Below are positions 45,026-52,937 of a stretch of DNA of 64,000 nucleotides, piece by piece. Within the stretch, counting starts at the first letter, position 1; each line of letters begins with the position of its first letter. Source of the stretch: Deinococcus aetherius (GTDB taxonomy: Bacteria > Deinococcota > Deinococci > Deinococcales > Deinococcaceae); contig NZ_AP026561.1 in assembly GCF_025997855.1 (NCBI RefSeq), positions 558,001 to 622,000 on the forward strand, written 5' to 3'. A program made the translations under genes and the position numbers. A model generated the notes under the pieces. That model worked only from the letters and a program-made list of their open reading frames with translations, had not been told where the DNA came from and made no database searches.

Positions 45026-45285
45026 CCGGTGGCCCGCCCGACTCCACCCGCGATGGCACGCCCAATGCCCCGTGCTGCGCCGGTGATATACGCCACCTGC
45101 CCGGTGAGGGTTTGTGCGGGAGCAGTGCGGTTCTGACTGGTCTGCGCACCTGCTCCCCCGGCCAGTGCCCCTCCGGCGAGCACCGCTCCGGCGAGGGCGC
45201 CGCTCTTCATCAGCTCGCGGCGGGAGAGGGTTTTCTCGTCGTGGGAAGCGTCCTCGGATGGCTCCTGGGCCCGGTCGTCACTCAT
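45022..45285 (-). pseudogene. Tat-signal short-chain dehydrogenase, N-terminal fragment fused by deletion
   Basis: 87 residues from ATG 45285 with AAAGGA upstream. A twin-arginine signal (LSRRELMKSGALAGAVLAGGALAG) leads into the start of an SDR fold (LTGQVAYITGAARGIGRAIA), after which the sequence jumps into the F420-reductase-like gene and stops. The join lies in a stretch where both genes encode similar glycine-rich motifs, so recombination at short homology is likely. Confidence 0.7.
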
Positions 45286-45314
45286 GATCTGGTCCTTTCT
45301 CGGCCTCGTGGGGC

Positions 45315-45753
45315 TCACTGGACGTATCTCCCCACCACGTCCTGAATCAGGCCGTTCCGCACCGTGCAGTGGTAGGTGAAGTGCTCGCGCAGGCTGCCCG
45401 CGCGGAAGTTGTACTCGGACCGTCACGACGTTCGGATTGTTTGGGGCCGGAGTAACGCGCACGACCTCGTACCGCCCGCCGAGGTTGAGGACTTCGGGAA
45501 TCAGGAAGCGGTTCATGATCTCGTCCCGGTTGGCGTAGATGTGCCCCACGCTGTCGAAACGGGCGTTGGGGGCGAACAGCGCGGTGACCGCGCGGGCATC
45601 TCCCCGGTTGGCGGCTTGCAGGAAGCGTTGCGCGACCTGCTGGGCAGTGGGTTGAGTGGTGGCTTGCCGGGCGTTCTGGGCGAGCGTGGGTGGTGCGCCC
45701 AGGGGGAGCAGCAGGGCACCCAGCAGGAGGGCGGGGCGAAGGGAAGTTCTCAC
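45315..45753 (-). pseudogene. SnoaL-like (NTF2 fold) secreted protein, frameshifted
   Basis: Starts at ATG 45753 with a signal peptide (LRPALLLGALLLPLGAPPTLAQ) and SnoaL-type sequence (QVAQRFLQAANRGDARAVTALFAPNARFDSVGHIYANRDEIMNRFLIPEV). Near 45418 the frame is lost; a different frame continues as EYNFRAGSLREHFTYHCTVRNGLIQDVVGRYVQ to 45315. One base change would restore a normal protein of about 146 residues. The start overlaps the tatA stop by four bases. Confidence 0.7.
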
Positions 45754-45938
45754 GGGTTCATCTCCTTCGTGGAAGAGGGTCGGTCAAGTTCCTGCGGCTG
45801 GACGTCCTGGCCGCCCTTCCTAAACTCGCGGATGCCCTGCCCCAGGCCCTTGCCCAGTTCGGGCAGTTTCCTCGCCCCGAACAGGATCAGGAGGACGAGC
45901 ACGATCAGGAGGAGTTCGATGGGACCGAAACCGAACAT
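45750..45938 (-). CDS. tatA: Sec-independent translocase protein TatA
   Basis: 62 residues, GAGGAG before the ATG. The single membrane helix and hinge FGPIELLLIVLVLLILFGARKLPELGKGLGQGIREFRKG are diagnostic of TatA/E. It forms the pore of the twin-arginine pathway for folded proteins. Its place next to two SDR genes with Tat signals suggests that it is a dedicated partner for them, although tatB and tatC are not present here. Confidence 0.9.
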   Translation of the reverse strand: MFGFGPIELLLIVLVLLILFGARKLPELGKGLGQGIREFRKGGQDVQPQELDRPSSTKEMNP

Positions 45939-46016
45939 CGTCGTCTCCTCGTCGGGCTGGGGAGAAAGCCAGAAGTTCCCTTCGTTCCCTTGCGTCCTTC
46001 GGTCAGGCTGGGCACC

Positions 46017-46415
46017 TCAGGCGTACTGCAAGTCGGCGCGGGTAAGCTTGCCGTTCCAGTAAGTGAAGGTGTAAGCGGCCCGCCAGCCCTGCGAACCCCG
46101 TGGTGCCCAGTGGACCAGCAGTCGCACCCCGTTCGGGCGAGGGGTCGCCGAGAGCACCCGCAGCGTTCCCCCCATCACCTCGTTGCGCGCCCAGGTGCGG
46201 ATGGCCTCCTGACCGCGAATCTGGCGGCTCACGTCGATCACCACGCCACCTGAGGCAAAACAGCTCACCAGAGCGTTCAGGTTGTTCCGGTTCACCGCGT
46301 TCACGTAGCACTGGACGGGAGCGGGCACGCTGACGCGTGCAGAGGAAGGGGCCGGTTGGCCGAACGCTGTCGGCGCAAGCAGGGCCGCGAGGGTGATGGC
46401 AAGTGGCTTCTTCAT
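46017..46415 (-). CDS. SnoaL-like (NTF2 fold) secreted protein
   Basis: 132 residues with a signal peptide ending in PTAFGQ. The body (PVQCYVNAVNRNNLNALVSCFASGGVVIDVSRQIRGQEAIRTWARNEVMGGTLRVLSATPRPNGVRLLVHWAPRGSQGW) is a SnoaL-like domain. Such domains act as isomerases, hydrolases or ligand-binding proteins; nothing more can be said. It is the first of two intact SnoaL genes around an alpha/beta hydrolase. Confidence 0.83.
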   Translation of the reverse strand: MKKPLAITLAALLAPTAFGQPAPSSARVSVPAPVQCYVNAVNRNNLNALVSCFASGGVVIDVSRQIRGQEAIRTWARNEVMGGTLRVLSATPRPNGVRLLVHWAPRGSQGWRAAYTFTYWNGKLTRADLQYA

Positions 46416-46425
46416 AGGTTCCCCC

Positions 46426-47382
46426 TCACCGCAGGGCCGCGTGGAAGTGCGCCGCGGCCACCTCGGCGGCAGGCTGGGTCAGTTCCTCACGGTCGTAGAA
46501 GTCGATGTGCGCCCCCTGTGCCCAGTGCAGCGTCTTGGGACCTGCCACGGCCCCGTAGAAGCGGCGCACGTTGTCCGGCAGCGCCGAATCGTCGCTGTGG
46601 ATGAACAGGCTGGGAACGGTGATCCGGGGGGCGGGCGAGAGGGCGTCGAACCCCAACCACTCGGGCCAGCTCATCACTGCGAAGGCGTTGCGCCACGCGG
46701 GGATATTGCCCCGGGTGGGGTCCGAGTAGTACGGCACCCCCACCATCGCCGCGTCCTGATCGGTGTCGCTCTCGGCGGGCACGTACTCCACCTCGCCGGT
46801 CTGCTCGTACTGGCGCCGGGCCGCCTCTCCCCGCTCGATGCGCCGCCGCACGCCCTCCTCCCCGCCGTAGATGGAGCCCACCGTGCCGGGGTCGTGCATC
46901 CAGGCGGCGATGGTGGCAAAGGCGCGCAGGGCAGCGCCCTGCGCGATGGCGTGCGCCATGTACCCGGCACTCGCGCACACCGCGAGGCCGCCGACACGTT
47001 CCCCGTCCACCTGCGGCAGGGTCGCCAGGAACTCGCTGGCCCGCTGCAAGTCCACGATCTTGCGCGGTGGGGACTCGTACTCGCGGACGTCCCCACCGCT
47101 CTCGCCGTAGGAGCGGAAGTCGAAGGTGAGGGTGGCGAAGCCGAGTCGGGCGAGCTTGCGGGCGTACAGGTTCGCCATCTGTTCCTTGACGGTCGTCCAC
47201 GACCCGGCGACGAGCAGGGCGGGCAGACGCTCCCCCTCCTGGTGGGTCGGGGGCAGGAACAGGTGGGCGACCAGCGGGACCCCCTCGCTCTCGAAGCTCA
47301 GGCGCGTCATGCGCGGTTCGCCGTGCACTGTGGAAGAGGGGTCGTCCGGTGAGACGCCGGGCTGAGAGTTGACCTGCGTCAT
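46426..47382 (-). CDS. Alpha/beta hydrolase (YcjY/dienelactone-hydrolase-like)
   Basis: 318 residues with a strong AGGAGG. PALLVAGSWTTVKEQMANLYARKLARLGFATLTFDFRSYGESGG near residues 50-95 is the oxyanion side, GLAVCASAGYMAHAIAQ near 155-170 is the nucleophile elbow, VPSLFIHSDDSALPDN near 250 the acid, and GAHIDFYDREE near 290 the His. No signal peptide. The substrate is unknown; the family includes redox-stress-linked esterases and acyl hydrolases. Confidence 0.85.
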   Translation of the reverse strand: MTQVNSQPGVSPDDPSSTVHGEPRMTRLSFESEGVPLVAHLFLPPTHQEGERLPALLVAGSWTTVKEQMANLYARKLARLGFATLTFDFRSYGESGGDVREYESPPRKIVDLQRASEFLATLPQVDGERVGGLAVCASAGYMAHAIAQGAALRAFATIAAWMHDPGTVGSIYGGEEGVRRRIERGEAARRQYEQTGEVEYVPAESDTDQDAAMVGVPYYSDPTRGNIPAWRNAFAVMSWPEWLGFDALSPAPRITVPSLFIHSDDSALPDNVRRFYGAVAGPKTLHWAQGAHIDFYDREELTQPAAEVAAAHFHAALR

Positions 47383-47440
47383 GGATTCCTCCTGGATCAG
47401 GGAAAGGAGGTGGGCGCAGACGACACGCCCACCCGGATCG

Positions 47441-48037
47441 TCACTTCCTGCCGCGTTCCTTCACGCGCTGGGTGGCGAGTTCGCTGAGCTGCTGGTTGCC
47501 GATCTGCGCGCCGAGGTTCGCGCGCATCCGCGTCACCTTCCAGCCCTGCGGGGTGCGCTGGAGTTCGTGCGTGTAGTCGCCCACGAAGATCCAGGAATCG
47601 CCTCCAGGCGCGTTTTGCAGGAAGTGGGTGGCGTTGATGTTCGACGTGACGGCCGCCCGGTCCCCTTGCAGGGTGATCTGGTGCACCGTGACCTGGTGCT
47701 GGGTGTAGTCGTACCCGGGCAGCACGGTCTGCCACGCGTCCACGACCTGCTGGGGCGTCAGGTCCTGGGGCTGGCCCGTACCCGCCGAGGCGGTGGCGTA
47801 CGAGGTGTAATCGAGCAGCACCCGGGGGGCGAACTGGGCGGCCACGATGTCCCACTGGCGGCGGTCGGCGTACACGGCGATCTTGTTGATCGTCTCCGTG
47901 ATCGCCTGCTTGTCTTCCAGCACCCGCAGGCGTTGCTCGACCGTCTGGCGCGCGTCCGCCTGCTGGGCGGTGGCGTACCAACCTGCGCCGGCGAGGACGG
48001 CCATGCCCGCGAGGGCAAGGAGGGTACTACGTTTCAT
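47441..48037 (-). CDS. SnoaL-like (NTF2 fold) secreted protein, larger type
   Basis: 198 residues with a signal anchor (LLALAGMAVLAGAGWYATAQ). VEQRLRVLEDKQAITETINKIAVYADRRQWDIVAAQFAPRVLLDYTSYA and QVTVHQITLQGDRAAVTSNINATHFLQ fit the SnoaL_4-type domain found in dehydratases and dioxygenase small subunits. It likely acts outside the membrane. It is upstream of the alpha/beta hydrolase in the same run. Confidence 0.83.
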   Translation of the reverse strand: MKRSTLLALAGMAVLAGAGWYATAQQADARQTVEQRLRVLEDKQAITETINKIAVYADRRQWDIVAAQFAPRVLLDYTSYATASAGTGQPQDLTPQQVVDAWQTVLPGYDYTQHQVTVHQITLQGDRAAVTSNINATHFLQNAPGGDSWIFVGDYTHELQRTPQGWKVTRMRANLGAQIGNQQLSELATQRVKERGRK

Positions 48038-48047
48038 GGGAGGCTCC

Positions 48048-48874
48048 TTATCCGGCCAGGTAGCCGCCGGTCACGTCGAGGTCCATGCCGACAATCTCCG
48101 TGGCGTCGTCGCTGGCGAGGAACATCACGCTGCGGGCGATCTCGTACGGGGTGACGATCCGCTTGATGGGGTAGTCCCGCGCCGCCTGCTCGGGGGTCAC
48201 GCCGAAGATTTGGAGACCCCGCGCGAGCATGGGGGTGTCCACGGCCCCGGGCGAGATCGAGTTGATGCGGATGTTGCGCGGCGCGTACTCGATGGCGGCG
48301 ATCTTGCTCAGGCCCATCGTCCCGTGCTTGCTGGTGGTGTACGGCGCGATGGTGGCGAGGGCGATGTGCCCGGACACCGAGGCCATGTTCACGATCACTC
48401 CCCCGCCCTGGCGCAGCATCACGGGCAGCTGTTGTTGAAGGCGATGTCCAGTCGCCCGTAGCGGCTCAGGCATCCCTCGACGAGGTTGCGCACGTCCTCC
48501 TCCTGCCGCACGTCCGCGCGCTGGTAGGTGGCGTCCCCGCCGAAGGCGCGAATCTCCGCCTGCACCTCGGCCCCCAGGTTCTCCCGGCGCCCGCAGAAGT
48601 ACACCCTCGCACCCTCCCGGGCGAACTCGGCGGCGGTGGTGCGGCCGATGCCCGAGGTGGCCCCGGTGATCAGGACGACCTTGCCCGCGAACCGGCCCCG
48701 GGGGTTGGCGCGCCCCGTGGCGGGCTGGGCGGGGGTGCGCACCTGGGCGGAGGCACCGCCCAGCGCGAGGCCCGCGAGGGCGACGGCCCCCGTGGCGAGG
48801 ACGTTCCGGCGGGAAACCTGGGAGGAGGGGCCCTCGTGCGCCTGATCCTGGTTCTGCTCCTGATCGTCCGACAT
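48048..48874 (-). pseudogene. Tat-signal short-chain dehydrogenase with internal deletion
   Basis: Starts at ATG 48874 with AAGGAG. A Tat signal (VSRRNVLATGAVALAGLALGGASAQ) leads into an SDR (VVLITGATSGIGRTTAAEFAREGARVYFCGRRE, VRNLVEGCLSRYGRLDIAFNN). There the sequence jumps, in a new frame, to LPVMLRQGGGVIVNMASVSGHIALATIAPYTTSKHGTMGLSKIAAIEYAPRNIRINSISPGAVDTPM, so about 45 residues between the NNAG motif and the catalytic part are missing. The product would be truncated and inactive. It is the second broken Tat-SDR here. Confidence 0.75.
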
Positions 48875-49124
48875 CTCGGTCTCCTTTGAGGCATGTCGCC
48901 TGCCGTGAGGCAGGGAGAGGGACGCGCGGGCAGGCCGTGCCCGACGCCAGCCGTGCCGGGAAGCGGGATGGGTGCCCACAGGGGCCGCGCCTCACCGGCA
49001 AGTTCCGCCGTGCCCACCCGCGTCTGTGGGGTGAGAACGCCCTCAGTGTGCTTGCCGCAGGGCTGCTTGCCCTCCCTCGGATGGGGAGGTCGGCAGTGAT
49101 GAAGGCCCCTTGGGATTTGGCTTC

Positions 49125-51296
49125 TCAGAGCAGACGATGCTTGAGGGCGATCGCCACGGCATGGGCCCGGTTGACCGCCCCCAACTTGTTCAGGACCGAC
49201 TTCACGTGGAACTTCACGGTGTGCTCGGTCACGCCCAGCGTGGCTGCGATGTCGGCGTCCGAGTGCCCCTCCGCGATCAGATGCACCACGGCCGCCTCAC
49301 GGGGGCTCAGGGACGGAAAGCGTCGGAGCCCCAGCAGCCCCGCCGGGTCCGACGGAAGCTGGGCGGTCAGGCCGAGGTCGAGGCTGAGGTGCACGAGGTC
49401 GGCGGGAGTCCGCACCGACGCCTGGCCGTGCAGGAACAGCACCTCGCGGACCCTTCCCCGGCTGTCCTTGAGCGGCGTGAGCAGCATTTGCAGGTAGTGG
49501 CGCCGACCCTGGCCGACCAGCCTGGCCTTGTCGTACGGGAGCGGGGGGAGCAGCACGGCCTCCCCCTCGAAGGCACGCCGCACGAGGTCTGTCACCCCGA
49601 GTTCAGCGAATTGAGCATCCTCCAAGACGTTCCTGTCCGCAATTTCCTCAGGCCTCACGCCCCAGAAGGCGCTCCAGGCGGCGTTGGCGTCCAGGGTGTA
49701 CCCATCCGGCGAGAAGAGTTGCAGACTGACCGGCACCTGCTCGAAGAGGCGGCGGTAGACCCCGTCCTTCGACCCGAGGGGCGAACGTGCGGGGCGCGAC
49801 CACTGTTCAAGCAGGGCACACACGTCCTCCAAGACGACCTCGAAGTCGGGAAGTCCTTCCCGTGGGGGATGGAGAAGACCGGGCAGCAGAGGCGTCCGGC
49901 TCGACCGGAGGAGTTCCTGGATCCGCCGCACCCGCCCCTCATCTGCGGGTGCGCGGGGTGTGCCGCTGTGTTCACGCAGCCGCTCCGCGTGGCGGAACAA
50001 CGTGACGGCCCCACCCGGGCTGCCGCGCTGTGTTGCCAGGCTGGCGAGGGCTTCCACACCGTCCGCGAGTTGCCCGGGGTCCTGCACGCGCGCGGCGAGG
50101 GTGATGCTTTCCCCCAGCAGCGCGGCGGCGCGCTCGCGCTCCCCACGCTCCAGCGCCACCAGGCCCAGGGCGTGCAGGGTCTGGCTGGTGCCCCCGGTGT
50201 CACCGAGGTCACGCCGCAGATGCAGGGCTTCGAGCAGCCGCTGGGCGGCTCGTTCGGGCTCTCCCTGCCGCAGGGCCACGAGTCCGAGGTTGGTCAGACT
50301 TCGCGCCATCCCGATACGGTCCCCGAGGTCGCGGCGCAGCCGCAGGCTCTCACGCAGGTACTCTCCCGCCTCGTCCTGCCGCCCTTCCCGCGTGGCGACG
50401 TTGCCCAGGGTGTTGAGCGCCGCCGCCTCCACCCAGCGGTCCCCCACCTCCCGGGCCAGGACCAACTCCTGGGTCAGGTAGACATTCGCTCGCCGGTACT
50501 CGCCCCGACGCATGGCGACGAACCCGAGGTTCCCCAGCACCAGCGCTTCCTCCGCCCGGTGACCGACCAGACGCCACAAGGCCAGGGCCTGCTCATGCAA
50601 TTCAGTGGCAGACTCGTACTCTCCGCGTCCCTGGGCGAAGCTGGCGAGGCCGTACAGGGCGCGCGCACGGACATCCCGGGGGGCATCCGGGCAAGCTTGC
50701 AACGCGGCCTGGAGTCGGCGCGCTCCCTCGGTGTGCTGGCCCTTGACCCACCAGTAGGGGAACAGGGCAGCACCCAGGCGCAGGGCCGATGCCACCTCCC
50801 CCTGGGCCGTCAGGGTGGTGAAGGCCGCCTCGATCTCCGCCTGGCTGTCCTCCAGACGGGTGAGCCACTGGGCTTGGCCGGGTCCCCGGAGGTGCGGTCC
50901 AGCCTCTTCCGCCAGGGCGAGCAGGCGCAGGGCGTGCCTCGCAGAAGCGTTCTGGCGTGGCACCCGCCTGCGAACCGCACCGGGAGCGGTCCGCGCGAGC
51001 CTGGACCAGTCGGCCTGAGCGGTGTCAGGAACGGCCTCGCTCAGCAGGGCCTGAAGGTCTGGCCACAACCCCCGGGCCTGCCACTCCTGCACCCGGCGCC
51101 AGCAGGTCATCCCGCTGCCGCAGCCCAGGTCACGGGGGAGCCTGTTCCAGGCCAGCCCCCGGAGAAGCAGATACACCAGCCCTTCGAGGACGGCCCGGTC
51201 CCGAACGCGGGGGCGACCCTTCCGGGAGGCACCAGCGGGGGTGAGGAGGGGTTCAACCCGAGCCCACACCTCATCGGTGATGTGGTTGACTCGCAT
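49125..51296 (-). CDS. Chimeric regulator: IS5-type transposase N-terminus fused to TPR-PAS-LuxR protein
   Basis: 723 residues in one uninterrupted frame. Residues 1-110 are an IS5-group transposase N-terminal domain (MRVNHITDEVWARVEPLLTP, GRPRVRDRAVLEGLVYLLLRGLAWNRLPRDLG, CWRRVQEWQARG). From about 115 the sequence is a MalT-like regulator without its ATPase domain: ARHALRLLALAEEAG, a run of TPR repeats (about 150-430), a PAS-like domain (about 500-610), and a C-terminal LuxR helix-turn-helix (LSPREAAVVHLIAEGHSDADIAATLGVTEHTVKFHVKSVLNKLGAVNR). Whether it is expressed is unknown, but no stop or frameshift breaks the fusion, so it may be a working hybrid. Confidence 0.75.
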   Translation of the reverse strand: MRVNHITDEVWARVEPLLTPAGASRKGRPRVRDRAVLEGLVYLLLRGLAWNRLPRDLGCGSGMTCWRRVQEWQARGLWPDLQALLSEAVPDTAQADWSRLARTAPGAVRRRVPRQNASARHALRLLALAEEAGPHLRGPGQAQWLTRLEDSQAEIEAAFTTLTAQGEVASALRLGAALFPYWWVKGQHTEGARRLQAALQACPDAPRDVRARALYGLASFAQGRGEYESATELHEQALALWRLVGHRAEEALVLGNLGFVAMRRGEYRRANVYLTQELVLAREVGDRWVEAAALNTLGNVATREGRQDEAGEYLRESLRLRRDLGDRIGMARSLTNLGLVALRQGEPERAAQRLLEALHLRRDLGDTGGTSQTLHALGLVALERGERERAAALLGESITLAARVQDPGQLADGVEALASLATQRGSPGGAVTLFRHAERLREHSGTPRAPADEGRVRRIQELLRSSRTPLLPGLLHPPREGLPDFEVVLEDVCALLEQWSRPARSPLGSKDGVYRRLFEQVPVSLQLFSPDGYTLDANAAWSAFWGVRPEEIADRNVLEDAQFAELGVTDLVRRAFEGEAVLLPPLPYDKARLVGQGRRHYLQMLLTPLKDSRGRVREVLFLHGQASVRTPADLVHLSLDLGLTAQLPSDPAGLLGLRRFPSLSPREAAVVHLIAEGHSDADIAATLGVTEHTVKFHVKSVLNKLGAVNRAHAVAIALKHRLL

Positions 51297-51373
51297 CCCT
51301 TACTGTGCGCACCGGGACTTCGGCTTTTGTTACGGCCGAGCTGAGAGGCGTCACAGAAGAGTGAAACCCCACG
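50957..51373 (-). mobile_element. IS5-type element remnant providing the N-terminus of the chimeric regulator
   Basis: Covers the transposase start (51296 leftward) and the element's left end, which abuts an IS3 orfA fragment near 51373. The right part of the element is deleted and replaced by the regulator gene. Confidence 0.6.
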
Positions 51374-51505
51374 AGGCCGGTTCTGGAGGGTCGAGCGCCC
51401 CACGCCAGGGTCGTGGGCGACGCCCTCAACGGTGTTGCCCTCTTGCCGGGCCAGCTCGACGGCGTTCCGCTTGAACTCGGCGTCGGAGGTCCTGCGTGTT
51501 TCCAT
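51374..51505 (-). pseudogene. IS3 family orfA transposase fragment
   Basis: From ATG 51505: METRRTSDAEFKRNAVELARQEGNTVEGVAHDPGVGRSTLQ, the helix-turn-helix of IS3 orfA. It ends after 44 residues where the IS5-type element begins. No orfB remains. Confidence 0.75.
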
Positions 51506-51569
51506 GCCCCACGTCTGTGTGAGGGTCACGCTTTTTATCCACGACCACGCACAGCAGGGCAACTCCAGT

Positions 51570-52023
51570 TCAGTGTTGAGTGGCGATGAAGGTGAGGGCG
51601 TCCACCGGGCTGAGGTGCCCGCGCGCCCCCCGCGTACAGGGCGAGCGCAACCACCCGCCCGGGCCGCACGACGGCGGCGGTGCTGTGCCGCCGCTCGCCC
51701 GCCTCGCCCACGTCTTGCAGGAGGCGCGCGACTTCCTCCCCGTGCAGCGCGGGCACGGGCGGGCGGCGTGCCCAGGGCCAGCGGGACCCGGGAGAAGCGG
51801 CCGCGCCGCTCAGGACCACGACCCCCACCCGCTCCTCGCGCAGCCGCTCGGCGTGCCGCCCGCAGTCCCGGCGCTGGGCCTCGCAGTGCGGGCAGCCGTC
51901 CCCGTGATCGAAGAGCACGACGCCCCGCCCGCCTTGCAAGACCTCCGCGAGGTGGGCCGAGTGGTCCCGGCCGTCCCGCACCACCACGTCAGGCAACACG
52001 TCCCCGGGCTGGAGGCGCGACAC
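51570..52023 (-). pseudogene. Redoxin (AhpC/TSA-like) protein with frameshifts
   Basis: From GTG 52023: LQPGDVLPDVVVRDGRDHSAHLAEVLQGGRGVVLFDHGDGCPHCEAQRRDC, with a thioredoxin-like CPHC motif. The middle is hard to follow in any one frame, and the natural C-terminus (GGARGHLSPVDALTFIATQH, ending at 51570) is in another frame, so at least one frameshift lies near the C/G-rich run at 51615-51640. It directly follows the CGNR regulator gene. Confidence 0.6.
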
Positions 52024-52629
52024 TCATGCGCTCCCGGCCACGCCCTCCCGGCCCTTGCGGCGGAAGCGGGCCTGTTTCTGCACGTTGCCGCAGCCCTGCA
52101 TGGAGCACCAGCGCCGGGAGTTGTTGCGGCTCTCGTCGTAGAACAGCAGGTCGCACTCGGGGTTCTCGCACTCTTTCAGCCGGTGCGGCTCCAGACGGTG
52201 CAGGAGTTCGGCGGCACTCCTCGCCACCCGCACGCTGGGGTCGAGCGGCCCCAGGATCTCCAGCCGGGCGCCCCTTGCGAACTTCCCGCCCTCCCGGCTG
52301 ACCTGCACCCGCTCGCGGCCCTGGTCGAGCACGGCGTTGAGCGTAGTCAGGCCGCGCTCGGTGCCCGAGGGGTCGTCCTCGTGTCGGGCAAGGGGGCGGT
52401 ACACCGCGTCGAGGGCGCTTCTCAACCGCCGAGCAGCGTGCAGGGCCGCCTCGGGGTCAAGCCGGGTGGCCTCTTCCTCGGAGAGCACCCCCGCGCGCAC
52501 GAACCAGCGCCGCGCGTCCTCGCCGGAGGTCAGCAGTTCGTCCGCCCCGCCGGGCTGAGCGCGGTGCATCAGGGTGTTCACGAGGTCCACGCTCGGGTCC
52601 CCACCCACAAACTCGAAGTCGAGGGTCAT
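52024..52629 (-). CDS. CGNR zinc-finger (ABATE domain) regulator
   Basis: 201 residues. The N-terminal ABATE/DUF1470-type region (FVGGDPSVDLVNTLMHR, RRWFVRAGVLSEEEATRL) is followed by the C-terminal zinc finger CENPECDLLFYDESRNNSRRWCSMQGCGNVQKQARFRRK with four cysteines. These proteins are putative stress-response transcription regulators. It is divergent from the YceI operon, with a shared intergenic region rich in GTAAC-type motifs, and is probably its regulator. Confidence 0.87.
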   Translation of the reverse strand: MTLDFEFVGGDPSVDLVNTLMHRAQPGGADELLTSGEDARRWFVRAGVLSEEEATRLDPEAALHAARRLRSALDAVYRPLARHEDDPSGTERGLTTLNAVLDQGRERVQVSREGGKFARGARLEILGPLDPSVRVARSAAELLHRLEPHRLKECENPECDLLFYDESRNNSRRWCSMQGCGNVQKQARFRRKGREGVAGSA

Positions 52630-52645
52630 GGCCTGAGCATACTCC

Positions 52646-52678
52646 TGTAACTATCTTAACTCCAGTACGAAAGTTACA
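52646..52678 (-). promoter_or_regulatory. Inverted repeat upstream of the CGNR gene
   Basis: TGTAACT at 52646-52652 and AGTTACA at 52672-52678, 19 bases apart, in the promoter region of the CGNR gene. Likely an operator. Confidence 0.5.
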
Positions 52679-52855
52679 AGTCTGGAACGGCGCCGGGCCA
52701 TAAAACGTCGCCGTTCCCGACGGAGTTTGCCGCAGTAGGGCGCTCCTTCCCCACGGGTCTGGCTTTTCTGCCGTCCCGTAGCCTGCTTACCCCGGGTAAA
52801 ACCAGGAGACTCTCTGGGTAACAAGTCCTGAACTAAGTATAACCTTCAAAAGAAC

Positions 52856-52917
52856 TTGACAGTGGTTACACCAGGGGCGTAAGGTCAGTCCAAGCAAAGA
52901 CCGCGAACAGTGGTTAC
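52856..52917 (+). promoter_or_regulatory. Promoter of the yceI operon with direct repeats
   Basis: -35 TTGACA (52856-52861), -10 TAAGGT (52880-52885) with 18 bases between. AGTGGTTAC occurs at 52861-52869 and again at 52909-52917, 48 bases apart, flanking the promoter. AGGAGG lies 11-16 bases before the ATG at 52938. Confidence 0.6.
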
Positions 52918-52937
52918 GCAAAGACAGGAGGCTCACC

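Noticed and set aside
49110..51344. Long + strand open frame (over 700 codons) opposite the chimeric regulator
   Set aside because: It mirrors the reverse-strand gene, has the odd composition of antisense high-GC frames (many His, Gln, Pro, Arg) and no motif.
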